From an uncultured Puniceicoccaceae bacterium (GTDB taxonomy: Bacteria > Verrucomicrobiota > Verrucomicrobiia > Opitutales > Coraliomargaritaceae): a stretch of 44,904 nucleotides of DNA. The notes under the pieces are model-generated. The model did no database searches. It worked only from the letters and a program-made list of their open reading frames with translations, and was not told where the DNA came from. Position numbers and translations under genes: made by a program. The DNA is taken from contig CAJWMY010000007.1 of assembly GCA_913044165.1 (NCBI GenBank), forward strand, positions 1 through 44,904. Direction: 5' to 3'. Positions 18,243 to 26,968 of the stretch are shown one piece after another (position 1 is the first letter of the stretch; each line of letters starts with the position of its first letter).

Positions 18243-20369
18243 TTAAGTTTTAGCAAGTTCCTCAGACTTTACTTTATTATTAAATGCTTTCGATTTTGCT
18301 TTTAACCAAAGTATACTCGTGACAATTCTTGGGTAATATAAACTTCCAATAGGTTTACCTGAAGCAAATTGATCGGAGCAAGCTTGGCTTTTAGAACCAT
18401 TTACCTGCCATTCAACATGAGCATTATCTGCTTCTAACTCACCACCATAATTTATTCCAAATATTTCATGGACAATAAATTGATTAAGACAAATTTTACT
18501 CATCCATGAGTTATCTGCGCTACTAGAAAGCTTCCAACCCCCATCTTCATATAGGCAAACTCCTTTTTTTAAAACATATTCCGTATGACGCTTAAGCATG
18601 GCTAAGTATTCTGAAAACGGACCATCTGAATCAAGATAGCCTTTTTGCCCCATCATGTAAGGGTAAATCAATGCTTCGATAGCTGGAATAATTGCGCTCT
18701 GATTTCCATCTTCCAATACTGCAGGAATAAAACCTAGCGAATCATCAAAACTACTAGATAAAGTAGATGCTGTAAGCTTTGCAGAAGTTAAAGCATTCTC
18801 TGCGAGATCAGACTTTCCCAATGCATTAAACAAAAGTTCTAGAGTCAGATAAGATGCCCAAGTTTTTCCTGCTAGATAAACATTATTCCTTGCTTGCCCA
18901 AGAGAATGGTCCAAGGAGTCATATGTAGTAATTTCTCCACCACCAAGCGTTCTACTACTATCAAAACCCATTAATCCATTTCTAAGTTCAGGATTAGGAT
19001 TATCTCGATTTAATAAACTATTTAGACAGGCAGAAAAAAGACTAGCATTGGTATTTAAAAAATCTTGATCGCTTGTTTTAGAATAATAAAGACCTGAACA
19101 TATAACCCAATTAGTTAATTCTTCGTAAGTCATGTATGAGAAGCACTTTCTATCGATTCCAGCACACTCATAGCATGAATATTGATTTGGGCTAAAATGA
19201 TTAGCCACCCCCATATCATGACAAAATGAGATACCCCCCTCATGCATTTCATCATTACAATCCGGAGAAAATACTTGGTCTACGTATGAGTATTCATTAG
19301 CAAATTGCTCTAAAACATTTCTTAGAGTCCAAGGATTATATTCAAGTTCGAAAAATGCCATATCAATTGTCAAATCAAGGGTATTAATCATTAAATATTC
19401 ACCTTCATTGACAATCCACCGAGCTTTATTCTTTTCAGAGAGCCACTGGGTGGAGCCGTAGTAACTACGAGTTGAATGTGCAATTAAAAATTGCTGGTCT
19501 AGGCTTAAACCGCTTGATTTGAGCTTTTGATTAGAATCCAGAGCACTATCTAAGTATTCGTTAAAACCCTCTAAAGCGAATGATAATACAGTTTCAATTG
19601 AATCAAAATAATTAGTATACCAATATTTAGCTTCTTTATTAATTGTTACATTACCAGATTTAAAAAATCCTAAAGCAATACGAACAGTTTTTGAAGTGCC
19701 AGCTGCAACTTTAAAAGAAATACCACCAATGGGACCAAGCAAAAAGTTTGGGGTTTTGTGTTCCTTGCTAAGTGCAGTCTCAATTCCAAAATCTATAAAT
19801 TCAGATACATCAGGATCATCTGAAGCAAATCCAAGCTCATCCCTCGATATCATTCCTTTTAGATCATTACGGCTTGATAACGGAGTCCATGGATTATCCC
19901 CTTGAATTGCAAAAAAACCTTCCCAATCTTCATTACTATCGTTTCTAATAGTTATTTGACCAAATATTGAAGGACAAGATGCTTTTTTAAGAGCTTCTTT
20001 ATTTTCTATAGCAGGATCACTAATTTCGAAAAATGGGGTGATAATTGAAAAATCAATGCCTGGAGCACTAAATTTATCAATTGCCCAGTCATAAGATCTC
20101 TGAATTTGGCTTTCTTCAAAACTGATCGTTTTAACTCCTTGGCTATTTTCGTCTAAGCTAAATCTGTCAGCTTCATTCACTAACTCCTTATAAAATGGAA
20201 ATTGTTTAGTAACACCTGAATCACTTCTGTATCCTATAAAAACTGATTGTTCAGCAGGCTTCCCTTTTTCTAGGGCCATTCCTCCATTCGATCCAAACAT
20301 TCCTAATGTAAATGATGCATGAGCTCCCATCGGAGAATGATGCGCATGAAATGAATCTGTTTTCCTCAT
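18243..20369 (-). CDS. GH52 beta-xylosidase
   Basis: This 708-residue protein has no signal peptide and so acts in the cytoplasm, releasing xylose from the non-reducing end of xylo-oligosaccharides. It matches GH52 along its whole length, and the Geobacillus enzymes have about 705 residues. Landmarks are FHAHHSPMGAHASFTLG at the N-terminus, VNEGEYLMINTLDLTID (Glu322 and Glu324, the region of the family nucleophile), GISFCHDMGVANHFS, and GGGEITTYDSLDHSLGQARNN, which holds the presumed acid/base Asp. GH52 is a small family known almost only for beta-xylosidases, so the assignment is firm. It is first in a three-gene unit with the symporter and GH10. A TGAAAGT near-match to the locus motif lies at 20404-20410 upstream of its start. 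Confidence 0.96.
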   Translation of the reverse strand: MRKTDSFHAHHSPMGAHASFTLGMFGSNGGMALEKGKPAEQSVFIGYRSDSGVTKQFPFYKELVNEADRFSLDENSQGVKTISFEESQIQRSYDWAIDKFSAPGIDFSIITPFFEISDPAIENKEALKKASCPSIFGQITIRNDSNEDWEGFFAIQGDNPWTPLSSRNDLKGMISRDELGFASDDPDVSEFIDFGIETALSKEHKTPNFLLGPIGGISFKVAAGTSKTVRIALGFFKSGNVTINKEAKYWYTNYFDSIETVLSFALEGFNEYLDSALDSNQKLKSSGLSLDQQFLIAHSTRSYYGSTQWLSEKNKARWIVNEGEYLMINTLDLTIDMAFFELEYNPWTLRNVLEQFANEYSYVDQVFSPDCNDEMHEGGISFCHDMGVANHFSPNQYSCYECAGIDRKCFSYMTYEELTNWVICSGLYYSKTSDQDFLNTNASLFSACLNSLLNRDNPNPELRNGLMGFDSSRTLGGGEITTYDSLDHSLGQARNNVYLAGKTWASYLTLELLFNALGKSDLAENALTSAKLTASTLSSSFDDSLGFIPAVLEDGNQSAIIPAIEALIYPYMMGQKGYLDSDGPFSEYLAMLKRHTEYVLKKGVCLYEDGGWKLSSSADNSWMSKICLNQFIVHEIFGINYGGELEADNAHVEWQVNGSKSQACSDQFASGKPIGSLYYPRIVTSILWLKAKSKAFNNKVKSEELAKT

Positions 20370-20403
20370 AATTAGATAAAATTAGGCATAAAATGATAAA
20401 GCT

Positions 20404-20410
20404 TGAAAGT
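20404..20410 (+). promoter_or_regulatory. TGAAAGT, near-match to the locus motif, before the GH52 unit
   Basis: This differs by one base from TGAAACT. It lies between the terminator of the upstream 1628-residue gene and the GH52 start, which is the only space for a promoter of the GH52-symporter-GH10 unit. Support is weak. Confidence 0.2.
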
Positions 20411-20415
20411 AAAAA

Positions 20416-20443
20416 AAAAGGGCGGCATTAAATCCGCCCTTTT
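20416..20443 (-). terminator. Rho-independent terminator after the 1628-residue surface protein gene
   Basis: A 10-bp stem (AAAAGGGCGG/CCGCCCTTTT, arms 20416-20425 and 20434-20443) has an 8-base loop. A T-run follows on the - strand (20411-20419). It starts 15 bases past the stop codon and isolates this gene from the GH52 unit. Confidence 0.92.
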
Positions 20444-20458
20444 GTATAAAGAATTTAT

Positions 20459-23400
20459 TTACTGAACACTAGCATCATTGTCATCGGCATCATCTCCATT
20501 ACCAACTCCATCACCATCGAAATCATACTGGTTAGTATCATCATTTGGTGCCCAGTCAGCATGATCTAAGATACCGTCTCCATCTTCATCCGTAGTGCTA
20601 GCTGGAGCTGTAGGAACAGGAGCACCTACAATGCTATTGTCTTTAAGAGTAAATGAATCAATTAATACATAATCACCTACAGTTGTAGTGTCATCACCCC
20701 ATGCATCTCCTGCAGGAGTTTTGTGGGTGATTTGAATATTATCGATATTAGTAAATCCAAGACCCTCTGTTAGGTTAGTCCAAGAACTTTCATTATTCTT
20801 TTTATATCTTGAATAGAAGTATCCGGTATCAGTATCTACAACTATTTGAAGGGTCACTCCAACGGATGAACTAAATCCTCCCTGATTGGACCTAACATTT
20901 CCTGTAGATAGAATAACTCCGTCGGATGTATACCATGTTTGTCCCTCGACCATTACATCATCAGCAGCTGGATTCACCCATAGGTTAATCGCTGCACCTT
21001 GTCGATTTGGACTTCCTGTACCATTCTTAAGAATTACTCTGAATCCTTTTTGGGACTGACTGCTTGAGGATGTCCATGATTTACTTAAATCATAGCCGGA
21101 TATAACTGTTTCAAATACTGCAACACCTTCAGTGACATCACTTAATAAGGTCTTAGTCCTAAATTTACTACCGGTATTTGCATCCGAATAATTATTAACC
21201 CCTGCAGGGTCACCATAACCCCAAACAAGATTACCATTGATGACTTTAGCGCCGTTATAATTCCATGAATCAGGATCTGTACCAGCATCAGAACCGTCAG
21301 CGGTTGGAGCTAAACTACCATCATCTAACGTATCTCTTATATCTGTACCATCAGCATCTTCAAATAGGTTGTTTACATATACAGTTGTAGGTACAATTCC
21401 ATTTAAAGGATCATTTGGATAAGGATCAATAAAATCAGGCTGGCCATCTCCATCAGCATCTTGTCCTAGGATAATATCTTGTGCTGCATTTACAGTTCCA
21501 AATTCAACAGTAGCATAATCACTACTATTTGAATCAAGGCGGAATATCATTCCTTTTCCTGTAAAGCTATTTATATTACTTTCACTACCATTGTCCCAAG
21601 CTCTGCTTAAGTTGTAAGACGATATATCAACAATCAATTCTATATTATTAGCGTCAGCATTTGTTATTGGATCATTTGTAATATACTTCCTGAAACTCGG
21701 CTGTGTAGCACTTGGTGCCGTCCATCTCCAGTGCTCCGTATATCCAACATTTAGACTACCATCTTGAAGTCTAGGTCCACCAAAAGTCCACGCACCAGCG
21801 AATAATCCAGTGTTAACTGCCTCTCCAACAAATGTAGAACCTACTTGTTGTTTCATCCAAGTTCCAGTAGTCTCCTCAAAGTCAAAGGAAATAAGTGGAG
21901 AACCATCACCAGTTATCGTTACAGCATCAATTTTAATATTATCACCAGCAATACCAGCAGCTACAGAACCATCTCCCCAAGCATCATATTGATGAGTCTT
22001 TGTACCGAAAGTGAAGTTTTCTATTGAATACAATCCGGCACCGTCTGTTACAAGAGCAGTCCATGTGTCACCTTCATCAGTTGAAAAACCAGATGACCAA
22101 ACTCCCGTTGATAAATTAGCAAGAATTTTAAGCTGCATGCTACCTGACTGAGCTGAACTATTTTCTATAGCAACATCAGCAGCAGTTCCTGATATAGTAC
22201 CAGCAACCTTACTTTGCACCGAAATACTATTGTTGTTATCAGGTGAGGCATCATTAGTAATTCTTATGTAATCCACTTTAACATAGTCTCCTGGTAAGGG
22301 AGCGTTACCAGGATCTCTTTGACCGTTACCATTTTCGTCTGTATATGTTTCACCAGCGACAAAAATTGGTGTGCCATTATGAGTAAAGCTAGAGAAACTG
22401 ATATCCCCATCAATACGTAATTTAACGCTTCTTTCAAAAGCAACAGAACTGACAGTAATAGAATTTTCACCTAGAACTAATGCTTGTGCTGGTCCATTAT
22501 ACCAATTTCCGTTAGCAACAGTTTTTGCTACTGAGTAATTTGCGCCCCCGCCCAAATCCGTAACATTAATTACAAAATTTTGTTCAACGGAACTAGAGGC
22601 TCCTTCTTCAACTTCAGCTGTTAATCTAAAGAATTTACTACCTGATAAGGCATCTGAATGAGGATTAGATGCGCCAGAAATTTCTGACCATGATGATAGA
22701 TCGGATGATTCTTCAAGAACTACAGTTCCAGACCATGCAATATTTGCATTTGATCCATCAGAGGAAATTGAGATTGTTGCGTCTTCCGGAAGTGCACCAG
22801 GTGCAGCAGGTGTAGCTGCTGTGTAAGCGTAAGGCCATGAACCATTTCCAGTGTCAGCAAAATCCCCACTGTTGGAAGGAGTATCCGTGGCTGCGCCAGT
22901 GGTCCCAGCATTAAATTGACCATCTCCATTAGCATCAACATAAGCTTCAGGAGCATTGCCGTCCAATGTCTCATCTCCCCACTCGTTTATGAGAACACCC
23001 TCTGTATCTATAGGCGTCTTTGGGTTTATTTGAATTGAGGCAATTTCATTTAGCCCTGTTCCTCCCAATTCCATATCTTTCCAGGTGTCCGAATTTGAGC
23101 TTTTAGCATGTGTTGACCATTGTCCTGTATTTAAATTTGCTCTTATTTGAATATCAATTTCCCCGGTGTTATTAAGACCAAATGCTTGGGTTATACCATC
23201 AGAAGCAGAAGCAGTTCCACTTCCCCAAGTATTAGTTTGTGTTTTTAACTGATAATCACCAGCAACACCATCACCATCTAAGTCTGTCCCACTTACATGG
23301 GAAAAGAAATTAACAACGGCACCCGAATTGTCAGAACCGCGTAGCATAATTTGAAGACCTTTTCCACCAACAAGGTGAGAATTATCTTCATTCTTCCATT

Positions 23401-25345
23401 GTCCTGATAAATCAGAAGGATTAAATGAAGCCTCTAAAATATATCTTCCAGAAGTTATAGGTTGGTCACCTAAGGTGTCAGCATCAGAGTCTATAGTGAA
23501 AGTTCTAAAAGAATTCCCAGCTACAGGATCACCATAAATACCTGTCCATTTATTTGCACCTGAGTATCCAATATTTAAGTTACCTTCACCATCTGTCTGC
23601 GGACCGCCGAAATTCCAAGTCCCTGTGTATCCTTCACCACTATAGACAGCGCCATCAAATAATGTGGTACCTGCTACATCATCAAAATCAAGCTGGATTA
23701 CTGAACCAGGCACAATCTTATTATCAGTAAATAAATTAATCGCTGCACCTGCATTTGAAGAATTTTGTATTGAAACTTGTAATCCTTTTCCATCGTAACT
23801 TCCGATAGTGCTAGTTGTATCCCACGATTTAGATAAATCATATTCTGCAACTACAACTTCAAAAACAACGATTCCAGTTGCACCTGTTGCTGTTATAACT
23901 CCTGCATCAACCGGCGAACCAAAAGTATAGGTCCTATACGATCCTTCAAAATTATTCACCCATTCATTAGATCCAGCATAACCTACATTAAGATTACCTG
24001 AACCATCAGTTAGGTGGCCTGAAAAATTGAAAGCACCATCAAATTCAGCAATATTTGCAACAACTGAAACTGAAGGATCTAATGTATCATCTGAAGTATC
24101 ATCTGGCGTACCGTTATCATTTGTTTTTCCTAAAATATCAGTTCCTGCAGTATCATCAAAATCGATTACAAAGAAATCGACCTCCGTAGTTACATCTGCG
24201 GTGGCTTGATCAAAACCAGTACCACTCATTACTTTTACTGAATCAATTTTAATGTAGTCACCGTTAGCTGCAACCATATCACTTGAACCCCAAGATTCTA
24301 CCTCTGGTGTTTTAACATTCAATTGTATACGATTAATATCAAAGATACCTTCACCATCAGTTACTAGAGAGTTCCATGGATCGTCTGCTACTTTATAACG
24401 AGATGCCCATAGACCTGTATTTAAATCAGCAATTATCTGCAAAGTTGTTGAACCAGGATTTACTTGGTCAACATCACCAATATCTGAGTTAGCTTCTGTA
24501 GCTAAAAGATTAGAATCATTATTAGCCCCCCAAGCAGAACCAGCGATATTTATATCCGCAGTAGTTTCTGGTACAACTTCAGTTACAGTTATTTCATCAA
24601 TTAAAACAAAATCACTAGCTACACCATCAGTTGGGTTAGCTCCCCAATTATAGCTAGGATTAGAAAAAGATGTATGGATATTAATTTCACTTATGTTGGA
24701 TATCCCCGACCCGTCCTGAACTAAAGGAAGTACTGTAGAACCTTGTTTAGCAGTAGTTGCCCATGTGCTATCATCTAAATTAATCAAAAACTCTAAAACG
24801 ATATCAGTTTCCCCCATTGCAATGTCATAACTATCAACCTGAGCAATTGATACACTTGAGTTAGTATCATCGCTGTATGTAAATAACTCAGATGCTTGAG
24901 CGCCCACATTCCATATTCCTGTAAGACCAACTTTAGCTCCATTTCCGAAACTATCTTTAACAGACAAATGAAAATCTTTCTCCATTATAATAATACCTGC
25001 CGGACTCTTCCAAGCTCCACTTATGTCATGGCTTTTGATTTTTATAGTTACTAGGTGCGTGCCAGAGGAAATAGGGGTTCCTCCTCCTATACTTATTGTA
25101 TCAAGCGTATTATTGCCATTTACATATGGTGCTTTGTATGTCTCAGAGAACCCAATATTTAAAGTCCCGTCAGCTCCAACTCTTAAGGGAGTAGATCCAA
25201 ATGTAGCGGGAATATCTCCATCATTAGAAACTAAGGATGCATTGATTCCAGGAGCATCATTAAACAAAAGAGAGACATCTGCTTTAAGATGTGAAGCTAG
25301 AAATATAGTAGTTAAGAAAACTACATAGAAGGGTAGAATTTTCAT
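20459..25345 (-). CDS. Giant secreted modular protein with at least five LNIGY-type modules
   Basis: This 1628-residue protein has a signal peptide (about 1-22, cleavage after LKA) and no recognisable catalytic domain. At least five related beta-rich modules can be traced by LNIGF/LNVGY/LNIGY/LNVGY/LVWGY. Each sits in a frame of WNFGGP, a G-N-L-N-I-G-Y core, SFRTFT, GKGLQ, AxINLF, IQIxANLNTGxW, IQINxKTP and WGD. The single-module PEP-CTERM protein at 11600-12514 shares this frame. In the middle there is a segment (AWSGTVVLEESSDLSSW to FFRLTAE) resembling the C-terminal modules of secreted Verrucomicrobia enzymes, plus GETYTDENGNGQRDPG, which matches the receptor's acidic repeat. The end is a thrombospondin-3-like calcium-binding stretch (DEDGDGILDHADW, DFDGDGVGNGDD). 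No PEP-CTERM signal is visible, so the attachment route is unknown. It is monocistronic with its own terminator. A surface glycan-binding role is inferred. Confidence 0.85.
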   Translation of the reverse strand: MKILPFYVVFLTTIFLASHLKADVSLLFNDAPGINASLVSNDGDIPATFGSTPLRVGADGTLNIGFSETYKAPYVNGNNTLDTISIGGGTPISSGTHLVTIKIKSHDISGAWKSPAGIIIMEKDFHLSVKDSFGNGAKVGLTGIWNVGAQASELFTYSDDTNSSVSIAQVDSYDIAMGETDIVLEFLINLDDSTWATTAKQGSTVLPLVQDGSGISNISEINIHTSFSNPSYNWGANPTDGVASDFVLIDEITVTEVVPETTADINIAGSAWGANNDSNLLATEANSDIGDVDQVNPGSTTLQIIADLNTGLWASRYKVADDPWNSLVTDGEGIFDINRIQLNVKTPEVESWGSSDMVAANGDYIKIDSVKVMSGTGFDQATADVTTEVDFFVIDFDDTAGTDILGKTNDNGTPDDTSDDTLDPSVSVVANIAEFDGAFNFSGHLTDGSGNLNVGYAGSNEWVNNFEGSYRTYTFGSPVDAGVITATGATGIVVFEVVVAEYDLSKSWDTTSTIGSYDGKGLQVSIQNSSNAGAAINLFTDNKIVPGSVIQLDFDDVAGTTLFDGAVYSGEGYTGTWNFGGPQTDGEGNLNIGYSGANKWTGIYGDPVAGNSFRTFTIDSDADTLGDQPITSGRYILEASFNPSDLSGQWKNEDNSHLVGGKGLQIMLRGSDNSGAVVNFFSHVSGTDLDGDGVAGDYQLKTQTNTWGSGTASASDGITQAFGLNNTGEIDIQIRANLNTGQWSTHAKSSNSDTWKDMELGGTGLNEIASIQINPKTPIDTEGVLINEWGDETLDGNAPEAYVDANGDGQFNAGTTGAATDTPSNSGDFADTGNGSWPYAYTAATPAAPGALPEDATISISSDGSNANIAWSGTVVLEESSDLSSWSEISGASNPHSDALSGSKFFRLTAEVEEGASSSVEQNFVINVTDLGGGANYSVAKTVANGNWYNGPAQALVLGENSITVSSVAFERSVKLRIDGDISFSSFTHNGTPIFVAGETYTDENGNGQRDPGNAPLPGDYVKVDYIRITNDASPDNNNSISVQSKVAGTISGTAADVAIENSSAQSGSMQLKILANLSTGVWSSGFSTDEGDTWTALVTDGAGLYSIENFTFGTKTHQYDAWGDGSVAAGIAGDNIKIDAVTITGDGSPLISFDFEETTGTWMKQQVGSTFVGEAVNTGLFAGAWTFGGPRLQDGSLNVGYTEHWRWTAPSATQPSFRKYITNDPITNADANNIELIVDISSYNLSRAWDNGSESNINSFTGKGMIFRLDSNSSDYATVEFGTVNAAQDIILGQDADGDGQPDFIDPYPNDPLNGIVPTTVYVNNLFEDADGTDIRDTLDDGSLAPTADGSDAGTDPDSWNYNGAKVINGNLVWGYGDPAGVNNYSDANTGSKFRTKTLLSDVTEGVAVFETVISGYDLSKSWTSSSSQSQKGFRVILKNGTGSPNRQGAAINLWVNPAADDVMVEGQTWYTSDGVILSTGNVRSNQGGFSSSVGVTLQIVVDTDTGYFYSRYKKNNESSWTNLTEGLGFTNIDNIQITHKTPAGDAWGDDTTTVGDYVLIDSFTLKDNSIVGAPVPTAPASTTDEDGDGILDHADWAPNDDTNQYDFDGDGVGNGDDADDNDASVQ

Positions 25346-25490
25346 GTTAATATAGGGTAGTGTAATTAAAGGGAATGGTCTTAATTTAAAAGCTATAAAA
25401 GATAATATCAGAATATTACTATATCAACAATGCACCTAATTAATATTAAAATCAATAAAAATGAAACTAATTTTATAAAATAAATTAATA
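25346..25490. promoter_or_regulatory. Upstream region of the 1628-residue protein gene
   Basis: This 145-base AT-rich gap follows the last sulfatase of the upstream operon. It contains TGAAACT at 25462-25468 and a 10-base direct repeat AATTAATATT (25438-25447 and 25483-25492, the second running into the sulfatase stop). No convincing hairpin terminator for the sulfatase operon is seen. The promoter of the giant protein should lie here, since its coding sequence starts at 25345. Confidence 0.4.
25462..25468 (+). promoter_or_regulatory. TGAAACT motif before the 1628-residue protein gene
   Basis: An exact copy in the context AAAAATGAAACTAA, which matches the copy before the sulfatase operon (36881-36887) over 14 bases. 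It lies 117 bases upstream of the ATG. A role as a shared regulator site is inferred. Confidence 0.3.
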
Positions 25491-26960
25491 TTACTTTCCA
25501 TAATTATGGGGATTAATCCTCTTATTTTTTAGTACCCCCACTCTTTTAGATGCTATTTTGTAATTAAATTCCTCTGCTTGCTCGTCTAGGTTATGTCTCC
25601 AGACTTTGAAAATAGGAGAAATCGAATTTGATAAATTTAAATAATCGCCTTGGGATTTCATCCAATTAAAAAGTTCAAGCTTCAGATTATTTTTAACTTT
25701 CTTCATTCCAATTTTTCCAATAAGATTATCCAACTCATATGGATCATTTTTGGTATCATATAACTCTTCGATAGGAACTCCAGATCGTTTATTTGCTCCG
25801 AATCTCAAAAAATATAGTCGATCATCATTTAAGCTTTTAAGCTTTTTCAGATTATCTATACTATTGAAACTATAAATATATCGATATCGACCATCAGATA
25901 TAGATCTCTGCGGGAAAATGTGCCTATTTTGAATGCCTTGATTAACTGCTACACCAAATACAAATTTATGATGAAAATCTGAATTTCCTGATAAAACTCC
26001 TAAAAAGCTCTTTCCGTCAAAATTACAATCTCCTTTGAAATCGCCGCCCGCAAGATCAATTATAGAGGGCAAAAAATCTACGAATGAAATAAGCGCATCC
26101 GTTCTTTTAGGAATTATCTTGCCTGGCCACCTAACCATAAATGCGACATTTAAACCAGAATCGTATACAGTAAATTTTCCGCGAGCCATTCCATGGTCAT
26201 CTGCGTAGAAAACTATTGTTTTTTTATTTAAGCCATGCTTATCGATAAGCTTTAAAACATCCGAGAACTCATTCTCTTTCTCCTCAATGCTTGCATAATA
26301 CCGGCTAAACCGATTTCGGTTATATGAATTATCGTCTTGAAAAGGATATAAATTGATTGAACTTGGATCAAATCGGGTCTCTTTAAAATATGGTCCGTGA
26401 GGGTATTCAGATGCAAAAATAAGACAAAAAGGCTTGTTGTTATTAGCGAGGTAATCATCAACTTTATCAATAGGAATAGCAGGCCTAGGGTAACCCTCTT
26501 TTTTGATTGATTGCATCCACTCGTTCCATGGAAACTGATCCATAGGCTTAATGTGTGACTTTCCTATTAGTAAGACATCATAACCTAACTCTCGTAAATA
26601 AGCAGGTAGAGTTTTAAGCCCAGGCCTTATTGCTGTATGATTTATATAGCATCCATTTTTTAGCGGGTACATTCCGGTAAACAGAATAGACCGACTAGGG
26701 GCACAAATTGCTTGGCCAGTATATGCTTTTTCAAAAACCAAAGCATCTCTACTAAAGGCTTGGGTGACGGATGTTGGCACATCCTGATTTCCATAAGCTG
26801 AATGATCTAATTTACTTTGATCGTCAGCTAAAAATAAAACAATATTTGGTCTCAAGCCAGATAAAGAGCTTTCAGAAGCTAATATAGTGTCAGCAAATAA
26901 AAAACTTACATAAAAGAAAATTGAAACAAATAATCTAGATGTAACAAAGCGATTAAACAT
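25491..26960 (-). CDS. Secreted S1-family sulfatase (CAPSR type)
   Basis: This 489-residue type I sulfatase hydrolyses a sulfate ester on a carbohydrate. It has a hydrophobic N-terminal signal (about 1-29), the alkaline-phosphatase-fold start RPNIVLFLADDQ with metal-binding Asp residues, and the formylglycine motif C-A-P-S-R with Cys86 as the residue to be oxidised. A second metal-site motif is YADDHGMARG. The short Asp-Asp-Gln-Ser start and overall layout recall sulfamidase-like S1 subfamilies (about S1_8), but subfamily assignment by eye is not reliable. It is the last gene of the seven-gene sulfatase/GH10 run, 8 bases after the previous one, and is not closely related to the other four sulfatases. 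The maturation enzyme is not in the window. Confidence 0.92.
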   Translation of the reverse strand: MFNRFVTSRLFVSIFFYVSFLFADTILASESSLSGLRPNIVLFLADDQSKLDHSAYGNQDVPTSVTQAFSRDALVFEKAYTGQAICAPSRSILFTGMYPLKNGCYINHTAIRPGLKTLPAYLRELGYDVLLIGKSHIKPMDQFPWNEWMQSIKKEGYPRPAIPIDKVDDYLANNNKPFCLIFASEYPHGPYFKETRFDPSSINLYPFQDDNSYNRNRFSRYYASIEEKENEFSDVLKLIDKHGLNKKTIVFYADDHGMARGKFTVYDSGLNVAFMVRWPGKIIPKRTDALISFVDFLPSIIDLAGGDFKGDCNFDGKSFLGVLSGNSDFHHKFVFGVAVNQGIQNRHIFPQRSISDGRYRYIYSFNSIDNLKKLKSLNDDRLYFLRFGANKRSGVPIEELYDTKNDPYELDNLIGKIGMKKVKNNLKLELFNWMKSQGDYLNLSNSISPIFKVWRHNLDEQAEEFNYKIASKRVGVLKNKRINPHNYGK

Positions 26961-26968
26961 ATGAATCC

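Noticed and set aside
25438-25492. 10-base direct repeat AATTAATATT as a mobile-element footprint
   Set aside because: It lies in very AT-rich sequence, no element lies between the copies, and the second copy includes a stop codon context. Chance is the simplest explanation.
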